This document shows, piece by piece, positions 1 to 8,580 of a stretch of DNA of 64,000 bases. Made by a program: the position numbers and the translations under genes. Every line of letters starts with the position of its first letter. Position 1 is the first letter of the stretch. Source of the stretch: Hydractinia symbiolongicarpus (taxonomy: Eukaryota > Cnidaria > Hydrozoa > Anthoathecata > Hydractiniidae); contig NC_079886.1 in the NCBI RefSeq assembly GCF_029227915.1, positions 3,658,001 through 3,722,000 of the forward strand, written 5' to 3'. A model generated the notes under the pieces. The model saw only the letters and a program-made list of their open reading frames with translations. It did not search any database and was not told where the DNA came from.

Positions 1-372
1 TTTATAAATGTGATAATTGAGACAATTGGACTCCAAGAAATAACAATGTTCTGAATTTGACATGATTGCTAGAACTCAGCGATTACACTGGGCGCTGTGG
101 TAGCGCTTCATTTAAAAATGCAGATAAATAAGTCATTTTTTACTGTATAACCAATCCTAGCCGTTATCGCATGCTGAGGATTAGAGACAGTTTCAATAAC
201 TACATTTCGTTGACTTTCTAACGGTATCAGTCCGCTTCAGTTACAACGGTTGCGTCACTTATTCGTACCAACATTTATTTAGCGATATTTTTCTGATATT
301 ACTAAGTTGCATCGCTTTTAACAGTGAAACGATTGACTGTGGGACTTACTTGAACTGATTTTGGACTTTAAC
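1..372. repeat. Class A monomer (reference copy)
   Basis: First monomer of the 5-mer HOR. Diagnostic features are 'gagacaattggactccaag', 'aacaatgttctgaatttgac', 'gcagataaataag', 'tgtataacc', 'ttcaataac', 'tccgcttcag' and 'cttattcgtaccaacattt'. Copies start at 1, 1866, 3731, 4477 and 6342. In the middle of the array A mostly has 'gcacataaataag' and 'gtaggacc' instead, often with a D-like or E-like 3' half. The first base is the window edge, so the phase is a convention. Confidence 0.93.
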
Positions 373-745
373 TTTATAAATGTGATAATTGAAACAATTG
401 GACTCCATGCAATCGCATTCTTCTTAAAATGGCATGATTGACGGAACTCAGCGAGTACAATGGGCGCTGTGGTAGTGCTTCATTTAAAAATGTGGATATC
501 TAAGTCATTTTTTACTGTGGGACCAATCCTAGCCGTCATCGCACGCTGAAGAAATTGAGACAGTTTCAAAAACTACATTTCTTTGACTTTCTAACGGTGT
601 CAGCCCGTTTGAGTTACAACAGTTGTGTCACATTTTCGTACCAACATGTATTTAGCGATAATTTTCTGATATTACTAGGTTGCATCGCTTTTAACAGTGA
701 AACGATTGACTGTGGGATTTAATTGAACTGATTTTGGACTGTGAC
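373..745. repeat. Class B monomer (reference copy)
   Basis: Second monomer of the 5-mer HOR. Diagnostic features are 'catgcaatcgcattcttc', 'aaaatggcatg', 'gcgagtaca', 'gtagtgcttcat' and 'gtggatatctaag'. Its dyad stem is weakened (GCGCT...AGTGC). Copies start at 373, 2238, 4104 (B/E chimera), 4849, 6715 and 13298. B is confined to the left 14 kb. Confidence 0.92.
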
Positions 746-1118
746 CTTACAAATGTGATGAATGAGACAATTGGACTACATGAATTACCATTCTTCTTAA
801 ATTGGCATGATTGACGGAACTCAGCGATTACACTGGGCGCTGTGGTACCGCTTCATTTAATAATGTAGATAAATAAGTCATTTTTTACTGTAGGACCAAT
901 CCTAGCTGTTATCGCACGCTGAAGAAATAGAGACAGTTTCAAAAACTACATTTCATTGACTTTCTAACGGTATCAGTCCGTTTCAGTTACAACGGTTGCG
1001 TCACATATTCGTACCAACACATATTTATCGATATTTTTCTGATATTACTAGGTTGCCTCGCCTTAAACAGTGAAACGATTGACTGTGGGTCTTAATTGAA
1101 CTGATTTTGGACTGTGAG
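746..1118. repeat. Class C monomer (reference copy)
   Basis: Third monomer of the 5-mer HOR. It opens with 'cttacaaatgtgatgaatg' (a tacaaa start) and has 'ggactacatgaattacc', 'ggtaccgcttc', 'ttaataatg', 'ctagctgttatc' and 'caacacatatttatcg'. The change to GGTACCGC breaks the dyad found in other classes. Copies start at 746, 2611, 5222, 7088 and 13671; 10446 is a C/F mosaic. No complete C appears after about 14 kb, although C-like 3' halves ('acatatttatcg') recur in other monomers. Confidence 0.92.
966..982. other. Second dyad AACGG-TATCAGT-CCGTT (representative)
   Basis: A 5 bp inverted repeat with a 7 bp loop at about monomer position 221-237, found in most C, D and E-type units. The compensated form AACGG-TGTCAGC-CCGTT is kept in E and B units. 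In A units the right arm is CCGCT, so the dyad is broken there. Confidence 0.55.
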
Positions 1119-1208
1119 CTTACAAATGTGATGAATGAGACAATTGGATTCCATGAAATAACATTCTTTTTAAATTGGCATGATTGCCGGAACTCAGCGA
1201 TTAAAATG

Positions 1209-1225
1209 AGCGCTGTGGTAGCGCT
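1209..1225. other. Dyad AGCGCT-GTGGT-AGCGCT (representative)
   Basis: A perfect inverted repeat, 6 bp arms and 5 bp loop, at about monomer position 91-107. In D monomers the arms are 6 bp. In A, E, E'' and E3 they are 5 bp (GCGCT-GTGGT-AGCGC, for example 63465-63479). It is weakened in A' (GCGTT), B (AGTGC) and C (ACCGC). It is the most GC-rich and one of the most conserved parts of the monomer. It could form a small cruciform or hairpin, or be a protein site; the sequence does not say which. Confidence 0.75.
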
Positions 1226-1379
1226 TTATTTAAAAATGTAGATAAATAACTCATTTTTTACTGTAGGACCAATCCTAGCCGTTATCGCACGCTGAAGAAA
1301 TTAAGACAGTTTTAAAAACTACATTTCATTGATTTTCTAACGGTATCAGTCCGTTTCAGTTACAACAGTTGCGTCAAAT

Positions 1380-1396
1380 ATTCGTACCAACATGGT
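1380..1396. other. CENP-B-box-like motif (representative, D monomer)
   Basis: ATTCGTACCAACATGGT aligned to the known CENP-B box NTTCGNNNNANNCGGGN matches 7 of the 9 fixed positions: TTCG, A and the last two G; the CG of CGGG is AT. The same motif is at 63635-63651 and, with TACA for TACC, at 63261-63277. A, B, C and the first E units lack it, having 'catttat', 'catgta', 'cacata' or TTTG. Binding by any CENP-B-like protein is not shown by the sequence. Confidence 0.45.
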
Positions 1397-1492
1397 ATTT
1401 AGCGATATTTTTCTGATATTACTAGGTTGCATTGCTTTTAACAGTGAAACGATTGACTGTAGGACTTACTTGAACTGATTTTGGACTTTAAC

Positions 1493-1865
1493 TTTATAGA
1501 TGTGATAATTGAAAAAATTGGACTCCATGAAATAACATTCTTCTTAAATTAGCATGATTGACGGAACTCAGCGATTACACTGGGCGTTGTTGTAGCGCTT
1601 TATTTAAAAATGTAAATATGTAAGTCATTTTTTACTGTGGGACCAATCCTAGCCGTTATCGCACGCTGAAAAAATTGAGACAGTTTTAAAAACTACATTT
1701 CATTGACTTTCTAACGGTGTCAGCCCGTTTGAGTTATGACCGTTGGATCACATTTTTGTACCAACATGTATTTAGCGATATTTTTCTGATATTACTAGGT
1801 TGCATCGCTTTTAACAGTGAAACAATTGACTGCAGGACTTAATTGAACTAATTTTGGACTTTAAC
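1493..1865. repeat. Class E monomer (first copy, variant-rich)
   Basis: Fifth monomer of the 5-mer HOR: 'gaaacaattggactccatg', 'taaattagcatgattgacgg', 'gtagatatgtaagtc', 'ggtgtcagcccgtttgag', 'gttggatcacatttttgtacc'. The TTCG of the box is TTTG here. This copy has private changes compared with 3358 and 5969, for example 'tttatagatg', 'gaaaaaattgg', 'gggcgttgttgtag' and 'gctgaaaaaatt'. Its 3' end reads 'caattgactgcagg', as does the copy ending at 4476, whereas other copies read 'cgattggttacagg'. E is the class that later expands over the right part of the window. Confidence 0.92.
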
Positions 1866-3730
1866 TTTATAAATGTGATAATTGAGACAATTGGACTCCA
1901 AGAAATAACAATGTTCTGAATTTGACATGATTGCTAGAACTCAGCGATTACACTGGGCGCTGTGGTAGCGCTTCATTTAAAAATGCAGATAAATAAGTCA
2001 TTTTTTACTGTATAACCAATCCTAGCCGTTATCGCATGCTGAGGATTAGAGACAGTTTCAATAACTACATTTCGTTGACTTTCTAACGGTATCAGTCCGC
2101 TTCAGTTACAACGGTTGCGTCACTTATTCGTACCAACATTTATTTAGCGATATTTTTCTGATATTACTAAGTTGCATCGCTTTTAACAGTGAAACGATTG
2201 ACTGTGGGACTTACTTGAACTGATTTTGGACTTTAACTTTATAAATGTGATAATTGAAACAATTGGACTCCATGCAATCGCATTCTTCTTAAAATGGCAT
2301 GATTGACGGAACTCAGCGAGTACAATGGGCGCTGTGGTAGTGCTTCATTTAAAAATGTGGATATCTAAGTCATTTTTTACTGTGGGACCAATCCTAGCCG
2401 TCATCGCACGCTGAAGAAATTGAGACAGTTTCAAAAACTACATTTCTTTGACTTTCTAACGGTGTCAGCCCGTTTGAGTTACAACAGTTGTGTCACATTT
2501 TCGTACCAACATGTATTTAGCGATAATTTTCTGATATTACTAGGTTGCATCGCTTTTAACAGTGAAACGATTGACTGTGGGATTTAATTGAACTGATTTT
2601 GGACTGTGACCTTACAAATGTGATGAATGAGACAATTGGACTACATGAATTACCATTCTTCTTAAATTGGCATGATTGACGGAACTCAGCGATTACACTG
2701 GGCGCTGTGGTACCGCTTCATTTAATAATGTAGATAAATAAGTCATTTTTTACTGTAGGACCAATCCTAGCTGTTATCGCACGCTGAAGAAATAGAGACA
2801 GTTTCAAAAACTACATTTCATTGACTTTCTAACGGTATCAGTCCGTTTTAGTTACAACGGTTGCGTCACATATTCGTACCAACACATATTTATCGATATT
2901 TTTCTGATATTACTAGGTTGCCTCGCCTTAAACAGTGAAACGATTGACTGTGGGTCTTAATTGAACTGATTTTGGACTGTGAGCTTACAAATGTGATGAA
3001 TGAGACAATTGGATTCCATGAAATAACATTCTTTTTAAATTGGCATGATTGCCGGAACTCAGCGATTAAAATGAGCGCTGTGGTAGCGCTTTATTTAAAA
3101 ATGTAGATAAATAACTCATTTTTTACTGTAGGACCAATCCTAGCCGTTATCGCACGCTGAAGAAATTGAGACAGTTTCAAAAACTACATTTCATTGACTT
3201 TCTAACGGTATCAGTCCGTTTCAGTTACAACAGTTGCGTCAAATATTCGTACCAACATGGTATTTAGCGATATTTTTCTGATATTACTAGGTTGCATTGC
3301 TTTTAACAGTGAAACGATTGACTGTAGGACTTACTTGAACTGATTTTGGACTTTAACTTTATAAATGTGATAATTGAAACAATTGGACTCCATGAAATAA
3401 CATTCTTCTTAAATTAGCATGATTGACGGAACTCAGCGATTACACTGGGCGCTGTGGTAGCGCTTCATTTAAAAATGTAGATATGTAAGTCATTTTTTAC
3501 TGTGGGACCAATCCTAGCCGTTATCACACGCTGAAGAAATTGAGACAGTTTCAAAAACTACATTTCATTGACTTTCTAACGGTGTCAGCCCGTTTGAGTT
3601 ATGACAGTTGGATCACATTTTTGTACCAACATGTATTTAGCGATATTTTTCTGATATTACTAGGTTGCATTGCTTTTAACAGTGAAACGATTGGTTACAG
3701 GACTTAATTGAACTAATTTTGGACTTTAAC
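1866..3730. repeat. HOR copy 2, A-B-C-D-E 5-mer (1,865 bp)
   Basis: Monomer starts are 1866, 2238, 2611, 2984 and 3358. It has exactly the same length and order as copy 1. Its E monomer ends in 'cgattggttacagg', a haplotype shared with the copy ending at 6341 rather than with copy 1, which links it to the second-level repeat described in the findings. Confidence 0.95.
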
Positions 3731-4476
3731 TTTATAAATGTGATAATTGAGACAATTGGACTCCAAGAAATAACAATGTTCTGAATTTGACATGATTGCT
3801 AGCACTCAGCGATTACACTGGGCGCTGTGGTAGCGCTTCATTTAAAAATGCAGATAAATAAGTCATTTTTTACTGTATAACCAATCCTAGCCGTTATCGC
3901 ACGCTGAAGAATTAGAGACAGTTTCAATAACTACATTTCGTTGACTTTCTAACGGTATCAGTCCGCTTCAGTTACAACGGTTGCGTCACTTATTCGTACC
4001 AACATTTATTTAGCGATATTTTTCTGATATTACTAAGTTGCATCGCTTTTAACAGTGAAACGATTGACTGTGGGACTTACTTGAACTGATTTTGGACTTT
4101 AACTTTATAAATGTGATAATTGAAACAATTGGACTCCATGCAATCGCATTCTTCTTAAAATGGCATGATTGACGGAACTCAGCGAGTACACTGGGCGCTG
4201 TGGTAGTGCTTCATTTAAAAATGTGGATATCTAAGTCATTTTTTACTGTGGGACCAATCCTAGCCGTTATCGCACGCTGAAGAAATTGAGACAGTTTCAA
4301 AAACTACATTTCATTGACTTTCTAATGGTGTCAGCCCGTTTGAGTTATGACAGTTGGATCACATTTTTGTACCAACATGTATTTAGCGATATTTTTCTGA
4401 TATTACTAGGTTGCATCGCTTTTAACAGTGAAACAATTGACTGCAGGACTTAATTGAACTAATTTTGGACTTTAAC
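3731..4476. repeat. HOR copy 3, collapsed 2-mer (746 bp)
   Basis: An A monomer at 3731 is followed at 4104 by a chimera: its 5' half is B ('catgcaatcgcattc', 'gtagtgcttc'), its 3' half is E ('ggtgtcagcccgtttgag', 'gttggatcac'). Compared with the 1,865 bp HOR, 1,119 bp (three monomer lengths) is missing, which fits one unequal exchange between a B and an E monomer in the conserved 'gagacagtttcaaaaac' stretch. Reading phase of the array is preserved. Confidence 0.93.
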
Positions 4477-6341
4477 TTTATAAATGTGATAATTGAGATA
4501 ATTGGACTCCAAGAAATAACAATGTTCTGAATTTGACATGATTGCTAGAACTCAGCGATTACACTGGGCGCCGTGGTAGCGCTTCATTTAAAAATGCAGA
4601 TAAATAAGTCATTTTTTACTGTATAACCAATCCTAGCCGTTATCGCACGCTGAGGATTAGAGACAGTTTCAATAACTACATTTCGTTGACTTTCTAACGG
4701 TATCAGTCCGCTTCAGTTACAACGGTTGCGTCACTTATTCGTACCAACATTTATTTAGCGATATTTTTCTGATATTACTAAGTTGCATCGCTTTTAACAG
4801 TGAAACGATTGACTGTGGGACTTACTTGAACTGATTTTGGACTTTAACTTTATAAATGTGATAATTGAAACAATTGGACTCCATGCAATCGCATTCTTCT
4901 TAAAATGGCATGATTGACGGAACTCAGCGAGTACACTGGGCGCTGTGGTAGTGCTTCATTTAAAAATGTGGATATCTAAGTCATTTTTTACTGTGGGACC
5001 AATCCTAGCCGTCATCGCACGCTGAAGAAATTGAGACAGTTTCAAAAACTACATTTCTTTGACTTTCTAACGGTGTCAGCCCGTTTGAGTTACAACAGTT
5101 GGGTCACATTTTCGTACCAACATGTATTTAGCGATAATTTTCTGATATTACTAGGTTGCATCGCTTTTAACAGTGAAACGATTGACTGTGGGATTTAATT
5201 GAACTGATTTTGGACTGTGACCTTACAAATGTGATGAATGAGACAATTGGACTACATGAATTACCATTCTTCTTAAATTGGCATGATTGACGGAACTCAG
5301 CGATTACACTGGGCGCTGTGGTACCGCTTCATTTAATAATGTAGATAAATAAGTCATTTTTTACTGTAGGACCAATCCTAGCTGTTATCGGACGCTGAAG
5401 AAATAGAGACAGTTTCAAAAACTACATTTCATTGACTTTCTAACGGTATCAGTCCGTTTCAGTTACAACGGTTGCGTCACATATTCGTACCAACACATAT
5501 TTATCGATATTTTTCTGATATTACTAGGTTGCCTCGCCTTAAACAGTGAAACGATTGACTGTGGGTCTTAATTGAACTGATTTTGGACTGTGAGCTTACA
5601 AATGTGATGAATGAGACAATTGGATTCCATGAAATAACATTCTTTTTAAATTGGCATGATTGCCGGAACTCAGCGATTAAAATGAGCGCTGTGGTAGCGC
5701 TTTATTTAAAAATGTAGATAAATAACTCATTTTTTACTGTAGGACCAATCCTAGCCGTTATCACACGCTGAAGAAATTGAGACAGTTTCAAAAACTACAT
5801 TTCATTGACTTTCTAACGGTATCAGTCCGTTTCAGTTACAACAGTTGCGTCAAATATTCGTACCAACATGGTATTTAGCGATATTTTTCTGATATTACTA
5901 GGTTGCATTGCTTTTAACAGTGAAACGATTGACTGTAGGACTTACTTGAACTGATTTTGGACTTTAACTTTATAAATGTGATAATTGAAACAATTGGACT
6001 CCATGAAATAACATTCTTCTTAAATTAGCATGATTGACGGAACTCAGCGATTACACTGGGCGCTGTGGTAGCGCTTCATTTAAAAATGTAGATATGTAAG
6101 TCATTTTTTACTGTGGGACCAATCCTAGCCGTTATCGCACGCTGAAGAAATTGAGACAGTTTCAAAAACTACATTTCATTGACTTTCTAACGGTGTCAGC
6201 CCGTTTGAGTTATGACAGTTGGATCACATTTTTGTACCAACATGTATTTAGCGATATTTTTCTGATATTACTAGGTTGCATTGCTTTTAACAGTGAAACG
6301 ATTGGTTACAGGACTTAATTGAACTAATTTTGGACTTTAAC
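4477..6341. repeat. HOR copy 4, A-B-C-D-E 5-mer (1,865 bp)
   Basis: Monomer starts are 4477, 4849, 5222, 5595 and 5969. The order and length match copies 1 and 2. A has the 'gctgaggattag' haplotype as in copy 2, and E ends in 'cgattggttacagg' as in copy 2. Confidence 0.95.
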
Positions 6342-8580
6342 TTTATAAATGTGATAATTGACACAATTGGACTCCAAGAAATAACAATGTTCTGAATTTG
6401 ACATGATTGCTAGAACTCAGCGATTACACTGGGCGCTGTGGTAGCGCTTCATTTAAAAATGCAGATAAATAAGTCATTTTTTACTGTATAACCAATCCTA
6501 GCCGTTATCGCACGCTGAAGAATTAGAGACAGTTTCAATAACTACATTTCGTTAACTTTCTAACGGTATCAGTCCGCTTCAGTTACAACGGTTGCGTCAC
6601 TTATTCGTACCAACATTTATTTAGCGATATTTTTCTGATATTACTAAGTTGCATCGCTTTTAACAGTGAAACGATTGACTGTGGGACTTACTTGAACTGA
6701 TTTTGGACTTTAACTTTATAAATGTGATAATTGAAACAATTGGACTCCATGCAATCGCATTCTTCTTAAAATGGCATGATTGACGGAACTCAGCGAGTAC
6801 ACTGGGCGCTGTGGTAGTGCTTCATTTAAAAATGTGGATATCTAAGTCATTTTTTACTGTGGGACCAATCCTAGCCGTCATCGCACGCTGAAGAAATTGA
6901 AACAGTTTCAAAAACTACATTTCTTTGACTTTCTAACGGTGTCAGCCCGTTTGAGTTACAACAGTTGGGTCACATTTTCGTACCAACATGTATTTAGCGA
7001 TAATTTTCTGATATTACTAGGTTGCATCGCTTTTAACAGTGAAACGATTGACTGTGGGATTTAATTGAACTGATTTTGGACTGTGACCTTACAAATGTGA
7101 TGAATGAGACAATTGGACTACATGAATTACCATTCTTCTTAAATTGGCATGATTGACGGAACTCAGCGATTACACTGGGCCCTGTGGTACCGCTTCATTT
7201 AATAATGTAGATAAATAAGTCACTTTTTACTGTGGGTCCAATCCTACCCGTTATCGCACGCTGAAGAAATTGAGACAGTTTCAAAAACTACATTTCATTG
7301 ACTTTCTAACGGTATCAGTCCGTTTCAGTTACAACGGTTGCGTCACATATTCGTACCAACATATATTTATCGATATTTTTCTGATATTACTAGGTTGCCT
7401 CGCCTGAAACAGTGAAACGATTGACTGTGGGACTTAATTGAACTGATTTTGGACTTTAACTTTATAAGTGTGATAATTGAGACAATTGGACACCAAGAAA
7501 TAACAATGTTCTGAATTTGAAATGATTGCTAGAACTCAGCGATTACACTGGGCGCTGTGGTAGCGCTTCATTTAAAAATGCAGATAAATAAGTCATTTTT
7601 TACTGTAGGACCAATCCTAGCTGTTATCGCACGCTGAAGAAATAGAGACAGTTTCAAAAACTACATTTCATTGACTTTCTAACGGTATCAGTCCGTTTCA
7701 GTTACAACGGTTGCGTCACATATTCGTACCAACACATATTTATCGATATTTTTCTGATATTACTAGGTTGCCTCGCCTTAAACAGTGAAACGATTGACTG
7801 TGGGTCTTAATTGAACTGATTTTGGACTGTGAGCTTACAAATGTGATGAATGAGACAATTGGATTCCATGAAATAACATTCTTTTTAAATTGGCATGATT
7901 GCCGGAACTCAGCGATTAAAATGAGCGCTGTGGTAGCGCTTTATTTTAAAATGTAGATAAATAACTCATTTTTTACTGTAGGACCAATCCTAGCCGTAAT
8001 CGCACGCTGAAGAAATTGAGACAGTTTCAAAAACTACATTTCATTGACTTTCTAACGGTATCAGTCCGTTTCAGTTACAACAGTTGCGTCAAATATTCGT
8101 ACCAACATGGTATTTAGCGATATTTTTCTGATATTACTAGGTTGCATCGCTTTTAACAGTGAAACGATTGACTGTAGGACTTACTTGAACTGATTTTGGA
8201 CTTTAACTTTATAAATGTGATAATTGAAACAATTGGACTCCATGAAATAACATTCTTCTTAAATTAGCATGATTGACGGAACTCAGCGATTACACTGGGC
8301 GCTGTGGTAGCGCTTCATTTAAAAATGCAGATAAATAAGTCATTTTTTACTGTGGGACCAATCCTAGCCGTTATCGCACGCTGAAGAAATTGAGACAGTT
8401 TCAAAAACTACATTTCATTGACTTTCTAACAGTGTCAGCCCGTTTGAGTTATGACAGTTGGATCACATTTTTGTACCAACATGTATTTAGCGATATTTTT
8501 CTGATATTACTAGGTTGCATTGCTTTTAACAGTGAAACGATTGGTTACAGGACTTAATTGAGCTAATTTTGGACTTTAAC
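6342..8580. repeat. HOR copy 5, expanded 6-mer A-B-C-A'-D-E (2,239 bp)
   Basis: Monomer starts are 6342 (A), 6715 (B), 7088 (C), 7461 (A'), 7834 (D) and 8208 (E). The extra unit at 7461 begins like A ('ccaagaaataacaatg', but with a tataag start and 'gacaccaag') and continues like C ('ctagctgttatc', 'cacatatttatcg'). It is therefore an A/C mosaic inserted between C and D by exchange within monomers. The C at 7088 has its own 3' variants ('gtgggtccaatcctaccc'). Confidence 0.92.

Larger units (their letters stand above)
1119..1492. repeat. Class D monomer (reference copy)
   Basis: Fourth monomer of the 5-mer HOR, 374 bp because of an extra G in 'ccaacatggtattt'. It opens with 'cttacaaatgtgatgaatg' and has 'ggattccatgaaataac', 'gcgattaaaatgagcgctg' and 'gataaataactcatt'. 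It carries the perfect 6 bp dyad at 1209-1225 and the CENP-B-box-like motif at 1380-1396. D is the most persistent tacaaa-type class and recurs through about 41.7 kb, then continues as D' and D''. Confidence 0.93.
1..1865. repeat. HOR copy 1, A-B-C-D-E 5-mer (1,865 bp)
   Basis: Monomer starts are 1, 373, 746, 1119 and 1493. It is nearly identical to the next block in monomers A-D, for example both A copies have the rare 'gcatgctgagg'. Most differences are in E. The high similarity between HOR copies, against much lower similarity between the five monomers, is the standard mark of HOR amplification. Confidence 0.95.

Noticed and set aside
1-372. Identity with a named satellite such as Drosophila 359 bp or Tribolium 360 bp
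   Set aside because: The length is similar, but I do not recognise the sequence as either and cannot run a comparison, so I give no name.
3020-3130. Functional TATA promoter or polyadenylation signal in each monomer
   Set aside because: tataaa occurs by class, but I see no associated start, coding frame or AATAAA signal. It is recorded only as a class marker and a weak hypothesis.
1-8580. CRISPR-like array (regular repeats with variable parts)
   Set aside because: The unit is 373 bp and conserved throughout, without a short repeat plus unique spacers, and there are no cas genes. It is a satellite.
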